Shown piece by piece: positions 33,960-46,194 of a stretch of 64,000 nucleotides of DNA. The first letter of the stretch is position 1, and each line of letters begins with the position of its first letter. The notes under the pieces were generated by a model. The model made no database searches and was not told where the DNA came from. It saw only the letters and a list, made by a program, of their open reading frames with translations. Source of the DNA: Viola odorata. Taxonomy: Eukaryota; Streptophyta; Magnoliopsida; Malpighiales; Violaceae. The DNA is taken from assembly GCA_963691705.1 (NCBI GenBank), contig OY829545.1, positions 44,689,475 through 44,753,474 of the forward strand, read 5' to 3'. Both the position numbers and the translations under genes were made by a program.

Positions 33960-34855
33960 AAAGGTGGGGATTTGAACCGCCACACAAATGTTGAAAGGTG
34001 GGGTATTGAACCGCCACATGAAATTTGAGAAGGTGGGGCTTTGAACCACCACACTAAGTTTTGAAAGGTGGGGTTTTGAACCGCCACACAAATGTTGAAA
34101 GGTGGGGTATTGAACCGCCACATGAAATTTGAGAAGGTGGGGTTTTGAACCACCACACTAAGTTTTGAAAGGTGGGGTTTTGAACCGCCACACTAAGTTT
34201 TAAAAGGTGGGGTTTTGAACCGCCACACGAAGTTTGGTAGATGGGGTTTTGAACCGCCACACGAAATTTTGAAAGGTGGGGTTTTAAACAGCCACATGAA
34301 ATTTTGACAGGTGGGGTTTTGAACCGCCACACAAAAGTTTTGAAAGGTGGGGTTTTGAACCGCCACACGAAAGTTTGAAAGGTGGGCTTTGAACCGCCAC
34401 ACTAAGTTTGGAAGGTGGGGTTTTGAACCGCCACACAAAATTTGGAAGGTGGGGTTTTGAACCGCCACACGAAGTTTGGAAGGTGGGGCTTTGAACCGCC
34501 ACACGAAAGTTTGGAAGGTGGGGTTTTGAACCGCCACACAAAATTTGGAAGGTGGGGTTTTGAACCGCCACACGAAGTTTGGAAGGTGGGGTTTTGAACC
34601 GCCACACGAAAGTTTGGAAGGTGGGGTTTTGAACCACCACACTAAGTTTTGAAAGGTGGGGTTTTGAACCGCCACACTAAGTTTGGAAGGTGGGGTTTTG
34701 AACCGCCACACAAAATTAGGAAGGTGGGGTATTGGACCGCCACGCAAAATTAGGAAGGTGGGGTATTGGACCGCCACGCGAAATTTTGAAAGGTGGGGTA
34801 TTGATCCGCCACACGAAATTTGGAAGGTGGGGTATTGAACCGCCACACAAATTGA
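33960..34855. repeat. Tandem array R3 (about 34-36-bp unit, about 26 copies)
   Basis: The unit is GAAAGGTGGGGTTTTGAACC followed by GCCACACGAAATTT with small length changes; I count about 26 copies. A few variant blocks (GTATTGAACC, GTATTGGACC) cluster at the ends, suggesting block-wise amplification. Poly-G and T tracts make the G-rich strand GGTGGGG-repetitive. Confidence 0.9.
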
Positions 34856-34859
34856 TAGT

Positions 34860-37800
34860 GGAGTGGTAACGTGCTCCATTCGGTTATTGATGGATTGTGG
34901 GGAAGTGTGATCTGCCGCACAGATGTTGATAGTAGAGATTGATCACAGTGTGAGATTCCACTGACACAGATCTGTATCCTGCAAATAGGGAGGAAACAAA
35001 CACGAAGCAGCAGTGGATGGAAAAAGAGAGAGCAATTGATGAATGAGAAAACAATAAGATCAAATCACGTATGTTGTATATGAAAGTATTACCACACTAC
35101 CCTAAGGTTTGCCCCTAGTATTTTATTGAAATAAAAATACTTCCCTATCAAGAGAAGGTTCAACAGGTTTATGCATTTTTGGATAACATGTCATCCAATT
35201 TTCTGTCATACAAGCATGCTTGACACAAGCCTAGAAAAGCATCTGCGTCTTGCCCAGGAGATAACGACCTCCAGGATAAGACTTTCCCACATCATGTAAA
35301 CGTAAGTAATCCTCCCCGGATATTGGTGTTTGCGCTCACACTCAGAAAACAGGGCTACGTGTTTACACTCATAAAAATGCAACAAACATAGCACAAAGTC
35401 AGATTTGCAATGTCAATCCGAGTGAATAAACTTCATACGAAGATGAACATGCATGGGCATTCAAATAATTGAAAGGACTTTGCAAGAGAAAAGAAATAAA
35501 GTGTATAGACAAAAGAAAGTCTGTTTAGAAAGGAGAATGTTGTTTAGCAAAAGGAAATAGGGTTTTAATGAGCAGCGTATGACTGAGGTTGCTGCGAGGG
35601 TAAAACACACATCTTCTTCAACCTTTGCTGGAGGTGGTCTCTTTTCCCTTTTGAGATCATTGTTTGTTGTCGGCGAAGCGTATTCGTCCTTGAATCTTCA
35701 TGGGGACGCTCCTTCTTATTTGTCTAGGGGATACTGTGCCCCATTTTGTAATTTTTATTGAGGTTGATCTCTTTTCCTTTTTGAGACCCTTTTTGAGGGC
35801 CAAGTGCCTAAGTTTTTTTTGATCTTTGCTGGGGATGATCTTTTGATCCTCGTGAGGGCACTCTGCCCAAGTTCTTGGATCTTTCCCGGGGGGGGGGGGG
35901 GGGGGGAGGGGGGGGGGGTTTTGATGGAGTTTTTTAGAGCTGACCCTGGGACCCTTTTTGCACTTGCTTTTGCTTTTGTTGTTTTTTTTTTTTTTTTTGG
36001 TTTTTTTTTTTTCCGCAAGCAAAAGCAAGTACGAGTTTGTCTTGTCTTTAGCGGGGCCCTTCAAATCTTGATTTTTGGGCCTTTTCCGGTGTTGACCATC
36101 AGTAATCTCCGGAGATTTTGGAATCCCTCTTGTGCAATCCAAGTTCGATGTGCACCTTATCTTCAACTAACAACCTCAGTTGGGCACCGTTCATTATTTA
36201 GGGAGTGGATGCAAGGGATTTTACAAGTGGCTTAGAAATGAATCGAATAGAAAGCGAAGGCAAGTGTTTGAAGACCAAAGAATGAGAAGACCAAAGAAAG
36301 ACAGAAGCAAAGAGCAAAGTCCCCTGTCATCTTACTGCCATCCCATGTCTAATGGTGCATGTACCCTGGATATTATGCAAATCTAACTAGCACTTAGTCA
36401 GGCATTTACACTCATGAAAGAAGTATGACGTGAAGGCCCAAAATGCTCGCAGGGATGTGTTTATGACTGCTTAAACCTAAACACGCTGCAGATATAAGAG
36501 CTAGCATGCAAGATCATGCATGTCATATAATTTCAACCGGATGCACAAGTTATCCATGATGCAATAACATGTTGAACATGCTCAATCTATGGAAGGTTTG
36601 AAAATTTTGAGGGTAGTGTGGATTTTATTCAAAGAATTTTGTTTACAATTACAACAAATCTTAATAATGCTAGCAATTTTATAGACAAAAATGTAAGGGT
36701 ATGACCACTCACGAAAAATTTATGAATAATTTAAAACGTTGCCCCCAATGTGGGAATGAATACGGAATGATTGTATGAAATTTAAATAGGCAAAGAGGTA
36801 AGTGAACTTCTCTGGATGTGTGCAGCAAAAAGTGCTGAGGTCGGCGCAAAGCGCTGTTGCAGAACTATGAATGTAAACCTCACTCTGACGTTTATGTACA
36901 CTACAGTGTTCATATAGGAATGTAGATTGAGGCTAGGGCGAGAACCCCGTAGAGCTCGAATGCTGATGTAAAGAGGACAACAGGGTGTGGTTGCCGCAAA
37001 GAATGAAAATAGGGGGAACTGAGCCGCCGCAATGGATGGGAGTGAGGAATTTCCAAAAGGTTGCCCCCCGGTGTAGAATGCATAATGAACTTCTCGATGC
37101 CCGCGGCAGGGCAGTAAAGGCACACAAGATGGTCATTCAAGATTTGATAAGACAAGGATTCCTCAGTCTCGCTGAGCACTACACAAGTAACCATAGTGTG
37201 ATTCGAGTTCCTGCAAAAATAAAGGAGAAACCATGGGTAGGATTGAAGAATGATTTAGGAAAATGGACAACGCAATCAATAGGTTTTAAGCTCTCCCTTT
37301 TCTAGTGAGGCTTTATGCAGGGACTCCCAGTATGATTCGGATTCTTGGACGTCAAGACTCCCTAACGCTTCGCTGATGCCCACTTGAATGGCTTGGACGT
37401 TGCGGCTTATTTGGATGTGGATATTGATGTCGTAATGGCTCTACTTGAATGCATTATATAGCAAGGGAGAAACTCCCTTAACATTCTTTCGCTCTTTGCC
37501 CAAGGAGAATCTTCTGGGCTGACAATGAACCCTTCAGAAACAGATTCTCTATTTTTAGGAAAGGATGCAATAAGTTGAAGAATCTTGAGAACTTCTTCAA
37601 ATCCTAAAGAAAATTTCTAGAGCGATCGGAATAGTTTGCCAAAGCAGCCTGGAAATTCAAGTTGCCATTAGGGAATCAGTCTCGTGATTTTGATCCAACA
37701 TCGTCTGCACTCCATTGGATAATAGTATGGCTTGTAGATGACCAGGCAACAACTCATTGCTGGGACGTGGAGGTGCGATCTCTTGAGACTGGTTGTTTGC

Positions 37801-38800
37801 AATTGTCAGATGTTCTGCAAAAAGGCCAACTTATTGTGGCAACGGAAGAACCATCTTGAAATCTTTCCTAATTCGCTCCTTGTCTATTCTAGACGAGGAG
37901 ACATCCTTTGCGTTGGGGATGACCGATTTCCGATAATTTGTTCGAGAAGTATGACTTGAACATCATTTGGGGTGGTGGAAGAGAATTTTTGTTTTGGTCA
38001 GTCGTCATTGGGAGAAGTTAACCCGTCATTTCTTTTTAGAGAGAAGCTCCAACACTTCAGTTTTTTTTTGCAGCGGGGGATTGCGGATGAAATCACCCTT
38101 GAAACCAGCATCTCGTGGCTCACAAATTAGAGGATTGATCTTCACAGTATCATCATCGTGTGCGAGCACGGAGAGAGTTTGCAGAGAATGGAGGTGTTGA
38201 CCAAATTCAAAGCATGAAGGATTTGACCATGTTGAGCTTAGAATTTGCAGTCGAGAGCCAGATGGGCGTAAATGTTGTTGTAGCACCGAGTCGGAATGCA
38301 TAAAGTATGTGGATTGGGACCCTGGAGGGCACACATCTATCATTTCTATGTTTCTTCCCCAAGATGAGAAACCATTGGCATATGGGATTAGGTGACAGTA
38401 ATATCTTGATGGTGAGGATTCCCGAGGAGGATCGCTCAAAAGTTGATAGGAGGAGGGCTCCTGTGCACCTGCTACAGCGATGATCTAAAGGCCAGGGTAG
38501 GATAGACGTAACGAGCTTTTTGTGGTGAATTACCACTCCATATGCCTTGCCCCTGGATAAAAATGTGTTTAATCTTTGCTGCTCTGTGGCACCTTCTTCT
38601 GGTCGTAATTGCAATTGCTTGCCCCCCAGTTTACAAGTCTTATTGCAGCTGAAATAAAAGGGGAATTAAATAGTAAGTCTAGAGGGAAGGATATCCCAAA
38701 ATTCAGAATTAAAAATTAAAATTGACAATAATAGAGATATTTGAGAAGAACATGTGGGTTGTCTCCCACGGAGCGCCCTGCTTTATAGTCGTAGGCTCGA
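34860..38800 (-). other. Degenerate interior of LARD
   Basis: I find no recognisable protein over this stretch. Short frames on both strands have no family features. It contains long G and T homopolymers at 35887-36012 and scattered phrases such as TTGCCCCCC that recur through the element (for example near 36740 and 37060). Confidence 0.4.
35887..36012. repeat. Homopolymer G and T tracts
   Basis: A run of G with one A (35889-35920), followed after 70 bases by two long T runs (35982-36012), stands out. These could form G-quadruplex structure, and their exact lengths are error-prone in any assembly. Confidence 0.8.
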
Positions 38801-39880
38801 CTAATGTACAAAAATATTGGAGATATTCCTGCTGAAGGAATAAGCTAAATGGGTCCATCGTGGGCCTGGAGAGCATTCATTCAAAAGTTGGTGGTCGGGT
38901 AGAGTCCTTCGGCTAACCCTTCTAAAGAGATCCATCCGTTCTTTGAGTAAGTGATCAACCTCCCTTTTAAGGGCGAAACAGTCTTCCTTTATGGCCCTGA
39001 GTTTCATCATGGTACTCGCATCTTATATTAAGATCGTACCATTGTGGATAGGGAGGTCGTATAGGTTGGGAGTGGCCGCGATCTGCTCTGCCGCCAAGAG
39101 ATGCCCGTAGATTTCCCCTGCGGAGAGAGGGAGAGGTAGCACTGGTTCCCGGTAGTGACTATTTTAGTTTCTCGGTTGACTTGATGGGCCAAACGGTTTT
39201 CGTCATGCAGGCTGCGGCATATGCAGTGAAGGGCACTTGTAGCTAACGTCTTCTTTACCAGGGAGTGCACTTTGAGGTGTTGTTTCTGCTACAGAACAAC
39301 AAATCTCTTCCCAACCTGGTTCTCTATTCGGTCCTCATGTCAAAAGGGCTACCATAAGAGAGATGCAACTGAATCTGATCCCCCAGGAGGCTGGACTTTT
39401 GGCGGTTTAGGCCTCTTGAGTTGAATGGAGTGGCCCCGAGACGGGTGGAGATATTGAGCGGGTCTCCTTCTTATCGAGATCGAGCGTGGGTCTAGCTAGA
39501 GGAGGCCTAATGAGTGTGTCACCTTGTCTGGTGATGCCAACTTCAAAGGTCGGGACCGCCGACGTGATGAACTGAAGGGGATTTGTATTAAGGAGAAAGG
39601 TTGTCATGAACCGGGGGATGATGAGGGCATGGAAGCAACAACGACCGCAGATGAAGCAGATGGCTTCCCTTTTTGAGCAAAACAGGGGTAAAAATCGGGA
39701 GAAAAATCAATTGTTGCTTCTTCTCATTTTTTTTCCAGCTTGTTCAGCTCTTGTCATAGCAACCCGAACCTATTCTTCCAATTCGGTTATCTTTGCTTTC
39801 AATGCCTCCTCCGCTCTACCATGCTCTTTCATCTTCCGTGTTTGCAGTCTAGTCGTGCGAATCTTGTGAGGAATAGTGTA
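38801..39880 (-). pseudogene. Degenerate gag of LARD
   Basis: The minus strand at 39770-39880 encodes a coiled-coil-like piece (KMKEHGRAEEALKAKITELE). At 38930-39030 it encodes CEYHDETQGH and, one frame over, EDCFALKREVDHLLK. Together these are the C-x-x-H...GH...C-x-LK pattern seen near the gag C-terminus of Tat/Ogre elements. The element at 63140-63565 has a parallel piece (KYHRIINHSVDKCFILK). Many stops and shifts separate the parts. This supports the lineage and the minus orientation. Confidence 0.6.
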
Positions 39881-40079
39881 CTTTTGGGAGTAACGTTTTC
39901 CTGAAAAATAAGCAGGTGAAATAATTATAAGTTTAAGCAATGATTGTATGCAAAATGTCATCCCGAGGTCTTCACGCTGCGAGAGAAAGAGAGGGTAAGT
40001 ACAATAATAACAATAAAAAAATCTCAAATATGGAGAATTACGGAATAATTGAGGCAAAATTATAAACATGGGAAAATCG

Positions 40080-40560
40080 TGAAAGAATTCGCATGTGAGA
40101 AATTGCGGATTTTTTAATTTTTTTTTTTAGAGAAATGTGACTCAGGTGGAAAAACTGCGAAAATATTTAATACATGTGGAAAAACTGCGGACAAATTTGA
40201 CACACGTGGAAAAATTGTGGAGAAATTTAGGAGCGTGAAAAATTTGTGGAAAATTGTACATGTGAAAGACTGCGTAAAGTTGATGGATATTGAAAGATCG
40301 TGGAAAATTTTGCAAACATGGAAACATTGCCAAAAACTTGCAAATATGGGGAAATTACGAGAACTTGTAAAAGTGACAAATTTACGGAAAAATTTGCCAA
40401 AATAAAGATTTTACGGAAAAAAATTCCAATGTGGAAATTCACGGAGAAATTTATAAATGTGGAGAAATTGTGAAATCAGTGGTAAAATGTGTAAAAAATT
40501 GAGAAATCATTTGTAAAATGGGAAAATTTTGAGAAATCAGTTATGAAAATGAAACACAGT
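40080..40560. repeat. Degenerate short repeats in LARD leader
   Basis: GTGGAAAAACTGCGGA-like units recur irregularly about every 35-40 bases. They differ in sequence from R1-R3 and lie near the 5' end of the element. Confidence 0.6.
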
Positions 40561-41017
40561 CACAATATACGCATTTCAATATGATGCATATGCTGGGGTG
40601 ACACCAACTATTTTTATTCTGGCTGGAAGGCTCCCGGATAATACCATAGAAGTGGTCCCTCAGTAAATGGATACGAGAGCGTTTACTGAATCATAAAAGG
40701 ATCCGGGGTGCTCAATCTATTTAGGGGTTCGAGTCCGAGTGTGGGTTCGTGAAAGCTTACCAGAGTGTGGGCCCCAGGACTTCACTACTACCGACCTAAT
40801 CCTATTTGGTGATGCCCGGCGTTAGGGATTATGCGTGGATATGCATATGCGATGACAATTTATCACATGGCAACAAATCAAGTATAAACAATTTATCAAA
40901 GCAGATAAATACATGAAAAACAATTAATCATGCAAAAATCATGTGATAATAATGAATAATTAATCATTTATAGAAAAAAAACAAACACCTCAAAAAAATT
41001 CGGCTCCGACCCTATTG

Positions 41018-41035
41018 TCCCCAGTGAAGTCGCTA
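41018..41035 (-). other. Primer-binding site of LARD
   Basis: The minus strand reads TAGCGACTTCACTGGGGA three bases inside the 5' LTR. It resembles TGGCGACTCCACTGGGGA-type sites of plant LTR elements with two or three substitutions. Confidence 0.65.
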
Positions 41036-41038
41036 AAC

Positions 41039-43430
41039 TATCGCACCCCCTTTTTGAATTTTTATCCTAATGCGACGCAGGTTTGGGACGAGAACGTGAT
41101 ACGAAATAGGACTCATCTCACATGATGCTAATGAAGTCGCCACCCTAATTGTTTCTAGGTTTAGGGAACCTAAAGACTGGGAACATGGTAGAAAACAAAA
41201 TAAAAAACTAAGGCGAAAAAGGGTCTGAACCCGAGAACATGGGTTCGGGGTCGTATTATGGACTCGGGAAGGTGTTAGGCACCCGAGTCACATCCTAAAA
41301 AGGTTACCGGAGAAAAGAGGTGTTTTAATCATGCTTGAAAAATAAAAGTCCTTTTTTAGTGATCATGCCCCATGGATTAAATTTTAAATAGTCATGCGTA
41401 TGAAAAAGCGTGAAATAAATACAAGGGAAGAAACGTTTACTTGAGAAGGGTATGGACGGTTTTACCCTTTTGGATTGAGAGTATGAGGCGTACTTGTAAA
41501 AGGGCATCGATTGATTTGCCCTACAAAATCGAGATTATTAGTTTAAGAAAATGATAATTGAAAAACAGATAAATATTTAATGATTTATCATACGCAAGAG
41601 AAATAATTAATTTGGCAATTAAACGCGAGCAGAATAATTATTTAGGCATTTTAGAGTATGCAAAAATAATTAGTTAATTAGTACAAGCATTCGAATAATC
41701 GGCATCGGAATTATTGTGCGCACACAAGTGATATAATTATTTTTGACGACTATGCACAAGCAGAATAATTAAACATTTAAGAGTATATGAAATTAATAAT
41801 TAAACCTACAAGCATACGAAAATTAAATAATTAAACATGCAAGCATACGAAAATTAAATAAATAGTACAAGCATACGAAAATTAAATAAACAGTACGAGT
41901 GCAGAAAATAAATAAACAGTACAATCGCGAAAAGTAAATAAACAATAGGAGTGCAGAAAATAAATAAACAGTACAATCGCGAAAAGTAAATAAATAGTAC
42001 AAGTGCAGAAAATAAATAAACAGTACAAGCGCGTAGAAAATTAGATAAACCGAACAAGTATGCAGAAAATTAAATAAATAATACAAGCATACGAAAGTTG
42101 GTAAAAAATGCGATGGGCTGAAAATTCAGACTAGGCCTAGTGGGCCTAGAAATTGGGCCCACTAGTTGGGCCCATCCTTTTCTTTTCCCGTTTGGGCTTG
42201 GCATAGGCCAAGCCCATGATTAATTATAATGAGGCTTGGCCTCACTATTCTTTTTCCTTTCCCATTTGCCAAGCCCATAATTAGTTAAAATGAGGCTTGG
42301 CCTCACTATTCACCATCTCCTTCCCTCATCCGCGTCCCTTCTCCAGCAACAAAGCAGAACAGTGGCCACTGCGCAAGGCACGGCAGCGGTCAGGCAGCAG
42401 CAGCGGTGAGGCTCAGCAACGGTCGTGCGGCAACGGAGAACAGCAACAACGGCTCGGCAGTGATGATGAATTCGGCCGTGAGGTGGTAGTAACAGCTACG
42501 TGGTGGTGGCGAGGCAGTACGGCAAGCAAGGCAGCGCGGCAGCTCTACGGGGGGCCAAGGTAGCAGCCCAGCAGCGGCGAACGGTGGTGACGTAGCAGCA
42601 GCAACGGCTCGGCAGGCCACGGCAGCCCATCCCTTTTTTTCGAGAGAGAACCAGAACCAACCCCCCCTCTTTTTGGAAAATTCCCTTGGTTATTTATAGA
42701 GGGAGAGATAGAGATTGACTGTTGGATGAGGGAGTAGAGATGGAATAGAGATGATGATGACGATGATTAGAGGTCCGTAGGCTTGGAAAAATGGAGAGGG
42801 TAGATGTACGAAGGTGAGGGGGAAGTTGAGTGTTGTCTCCAAAATGAAGAAATGCATGCTTGCGTGGTAATTACCACGACTACTTGATCTAGTTTGACTT
42901 TCAAAGTCAACTAGATCAATGGTGAAGATGAAGGGTTTGATTTATTATTTAATTATTCAGTTCAAGCTGATGGTACGAGCAATTTCGTCTGAGAATGAAT
43001 ATACACTCAAACTGAAAATGTTAAAACATATAATAAAATAAAATAACATATTTAGCATACAGTAAGCGGTAAAAACTTCACTATATAGTTCGATAAAAAT
43101 TCGCTTGTAAGTAATAAAAGTTAGAGCGTAACAAAATACTAAAATAAAAATTGAGCAAAACGAAAAAGGATAGCGCGAGTTAAAAAATAAGTAGCTAATG
43201 GTCGAAATTGCTCGACCCTTGGTTTTGAGAGTTTGACTCGAGAACCGGCACGGGTTCGAACCGGAAAAAGTGATAAAAACGCGAAAAATGTGCAAAACAA
43301 AATTTAAATGACATAAAGTGTAAAAATAGACGTCAGTTTGACGAAAATAAACAAGTGCATGATTTTTTGAAAAATTGATGATAAAAATGCGACAAATGAA
43401 AATTTTAAAATCCAAAATCGGGTAGCAACA
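41039..43430 (-). repeat. 5' LTR of LARD
   Basis: It spans 2,392 bases and is closely similar throughout to 29952-32342. Its left terminus reads TATCGCACCCC where the other LTR has TGTCGCACCCC, a G to A change at the terminal dinucleotide. A minus-strand TATA box lies at 42691-42698. Confidence 0.9.
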
Positions 43431-43435
43431 CCGGC

Positions 43436-44222
43436 CGACTTCAACAACAATCTGGCCCTTCGGGAGCTCACCGGGCATCCTAAGGCTAAGTTCGACTCCC
43501 GCCACACCAAGGCTCATGGCATTCGAGACCCTGCGCTTCGGATTCTGCAACGCTTCCTGTCCATTGCCCTCGCAGGTAAATTCGGGACCTTCGGCCAGCT
43601 TGCTCAGTCCGAACTGTTTTTCCTATGGGCCATGCACCACAAAAAGTGGGTCAACCTTGGATATTGGATCGCCACCTCTGCTCACAACGTTGCAAATGCC
43701 CCCCTGGGTCGCTCTCCTGTTCTTGGGTCCCTCGTCACCAGATTGGCCTCACAGTTGTACACATCGAAGCTCCAAGAGCTGAATTTATACAAGCACCCGA
43801 GTCCCTTCAAGCTCCTTGGTCTCAAGACCTTGGACACGATGGGATTCTTATGTGTTACTAATGGTATCTTGAGCTTTCATGCAGATAACAAAGGAAAGAT
43901 AGAAGGCAAGTTTGAGTACCCGGACCTATCCAAGCCCCGAGCCCAGTCTGATGCTCCCGAGCCACCTACCGCCAACCCGTCCAATGCCCCCGAAGCCCAT
44001 GCCCCAGGTCCCGAGCCAATACCGAACGACAACACTGTTCTCAGTTTACTCACCGACATCAGAGACTCCAATCGCGCCATCCTGCAAGCCATCCGAGCCC
44101 TCACCATTGCCATCGAACAATTCGACCCCCTACCTCTTGAGCCCGAACAATTTCAAACCCTTTTTCCCCTGCGTGGGCTGATTATCTATGTTGAACAATT
44201 TACATTTCTGCTTTCGTATTAA
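43436..44222 (+). pseudogene. ATHILA ORF-1-like gene, C-terminal part
   Basis: The gene resumes after the LARD with IRDPALRILQRFLSIAL, LAQSELFFLWAMHHKKWVN and LGSLVTRLASQLY, the conserved core of ATHILA ORF-1 proteins. A proline-rich linker (GPEPIPNDNT) and a helical C-terminus (SLLTDIRDSNRAILQAIRAL) follow, ending at TAA 44220-44222. Ignoring the LARD, the two halves belong together. I identify it by motif pattern, without a database search. Confidence 0.7.
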
Positions 44223-45808
44223 ACACTACTATCTTTTTGTCTCCTTCCCGCATTGAGGACAATGCGCAGCCTAAGTGTGGGGAGGAGTTTGAACTGCTAC
44301 TATTTATCTATGCATGCTATATTTATCTCCTAGTTTATTTTTCCTAAGTTTATGCATGAATTATTCTTCAGTTTTTCAGATTTTAGCCTACTTCTTAGTT
44401 TTGAAAACACCCCCAAAGATGGACACACACCTGACTTATGCACTTAGAATAAAAATGTTGTCTATAGTCAAGGTCCCGAATGTGATATTCTTTGCCTGTT
44501 ATGCCTTATATCCGCTTCAAGGCCTAGACACCAGTAGTCACGAATTAACACCTTGTGAGCATTTGAACCTTCATGCCTATGTTTATTGTTTGAGTGAATG
44601 CATGACTAGGTACTGGCTGGGTTTGCATGATATCCATGGGTATAGACACATTTAGACATAGGAAAGCAGCAAAAAGATTAAGTCCTCGCATCGAATTGTT
44701 CTCTCTCTTTTTCTTTTGTTCTATTTCTTTCATCTTGATCCCGAATCCCTTCTTGACCTCTCCAATTCTAACCATTTGAATTTTCCTTGATCTTTCTCTT
44801 GGCAGGTGAAGAAATGTTGTTGGGAGCACTATCGAGGGCTAGACTAGACGAATGAAGCAGCAAAGGCAAAGTGTGGGGATCCCGCAAAAATTCAAGACCA
44901 TGAATACTGGCGCAAATTCAAGACCTCAAAGCTGAATTCAAGGGCAGACCAGAACGAAAAATCACTTCCCACCCACAGCAAAACACAAGTGTGGGGAAGT
45001 GAAATCAGAATATCAAGCCCCCGAAGAACAAGGTCTCGATCCTTAATTCAGATCTCTCTTTCTTCCCTCAAAAAAAAAAAAAAACAGAAATATAAATAAG
45101 AGAGAGAGAAAAAAACAAGACCAAACCTTGAAAGCCAAGAAGAGGAAAAACAGCAGCCAGCATCCATTCAAGGTCCTGAGCCTAGGTCCCGAATGAAGAA
45201 GGCAAGGATCCTCCTCGAAGAAGAAAAGCCTAGTCTAGCTTTCGCCCTCAGCAACATTGCCTCACCGTTTTGATCCTTTCTGCCAAGGGAGCGTTCCAGG
45301 TTCGAGTTGGTTTCACCACCTTCTCATTTCACTTCCTTACTATCCCTCTTCTCCACTTTTTCTTCTCATTATGCTTCTTCCATTTCCTCTTGTCATTTAT
45401 TTTCTTTGCTTCCCCTTCTTGCCCCCGATGCGAAGTCTTTTGATTGCTAGATTGCCTATGCGTGTGTCTAATATACTCGGATTGACTTGCAAACTTGGTT
45501 TTGTGCTACGTTTTTGCATACTTGAGTGTTTAAACACCTAACCTTGTTCACGAGCGTGAGTGCAAACACCGACCTATGTGAGGACCGCTGGTTGATAGGC
45601 TGATGCGGAAAAGTCTCTTCTCAAGGGTCGTTACCCTTCTGATTTGATGCAGGTGTATCTAGGCGGGGTCTGTTTTCATTCGAGGTCCCGAATCTTGACA
45701 AGCATGCTTATTCTCTGTGCTATGGTCTGGTGTGTCTGTTCTATTTTGGGACTGTTTTAAAATTTTGTGAATACTCGAGGGCGAGCATTGGGCAGTGTGG
45801 GGATTATT
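44223..45808 (+). other. 3' untranslated region of H2
   Basis: This contains GAGGACAATGCGCAGCC and AAGTGTGGGGA, repeated near 44990, phrases typical of ATHILA 3' regions, an A-rich tract (45068-45085) and the final GTGTGGGGATTATT before the 3' LTR. I see no gene. Confidence 0.65.
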
Positions 45809-46194
45809 TGATAGACCCAAGAATGCCTTTGCTAAGAATCCTTCTCCCTCTGATTGTTTGAGTTTATTACTTCCGTTTTGATATTCCTGTCTACTACTTC
45901 CGCTTTGATATTTCTGGACCGATATATTAAATTGCTTTATTTTACCATTCGGGACCTCGAACGTGACATTCGAAACCCCGAACCTTGCTTTCTTAGATAA
46001 AATTGTTAGCTCCCAAATCTGCCTTGGCTAACCCCCCTGATTGTTACCCTTCGTGCTTTTCTCCCCCGAACTCATTCAAGACCTTAGATCAGTCTCTCAC
46101 AATCCCTGTGTTCGACCCTGACTACCACTGTACACTATATCTCTTGTGCACACACATTTTCAGGCACTATAAATCTCTATTTGACCGACGATCA
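45809..46194 (+). repeat. 3' LTR of H2
   Basis: It runs from TGATAGACCCAAG to CGACGATCA, 386 bases. It is followed by ATCAG (46195-46199), which continues as GATCAGCTGTGAGAGCC in the uninterrupted LTR1 at 52853. Confidence 0.88.

Larger units (their letters stand above)
29952..43430 (-). mobile_element. Non-autonomous Tat/Ogre-like element (LARD) with 2.39-kb LTRs
   Basis: LTRs lie at 29952-32342 and 41039-43430. CCGGC occurs at 29947-29951 and at 43431-43435, a perfect target duplication inside the H2 ORF-1-like gene. A primer-binding site just left of the right LTR and a purine tract just right of the left LTR show minus-strand orientation, as does a TATAAATA box in each LTR on that strand. 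The 8.7-kb interior has only a degenerate gag and, next to the 3' LTR, three unrelated tandem-repeat arrays. Tandem repeats upstream of the 3' LTR are typical of Ogre/Tat elements. No protease, RT or integrase is visible. Confidence 0.88.
21977..46194 (+). mobile_element. ATHILA-like LTR retrotransposon H2 (with nested insertion)
   Basis: LTRs at 21977-22380 (404 bases) and 45809-46194 (386 bases) share their sequence except for a 19-base insertion in the first (TTGTTTAGCCAAG...). A primer-binding site follows the 5' LTR and a purine-rich GTGTGGGGATTATT precedes the 3' LTR. The interior encodes gag, protease, RT, RNase H, integrase and an additional ATHILA ORF-1-like protein, with several frameshifts. 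A 13.5-kb element sits in the last gene. On the right it is flanked by ATCAG within LTR1 of element A. On the left the flank is unrelated, so that junction has been rearranged. Confidence 0.88.

Noticed and set aside
33960..34855. CRISPR-like repeat appearance of array R3
   Set aside because: The units are head-to-tail with no unique spacers, the genome is a plant, and there are no cas genes. It is a tandem array of a retroelement.
34193..34879. 228-codon minus-strand open frame over R3
   Set aside because: The frame is an artefact of the repeat and has alternative open frames on the same strand. It has no start context or domain.
35657..36166. 169-codon lysine- and proline-rich frame
   Set aside because: Its composition comes from the G and T homopolymers (poly-Pro, poly-Lys) in the LARD interior.
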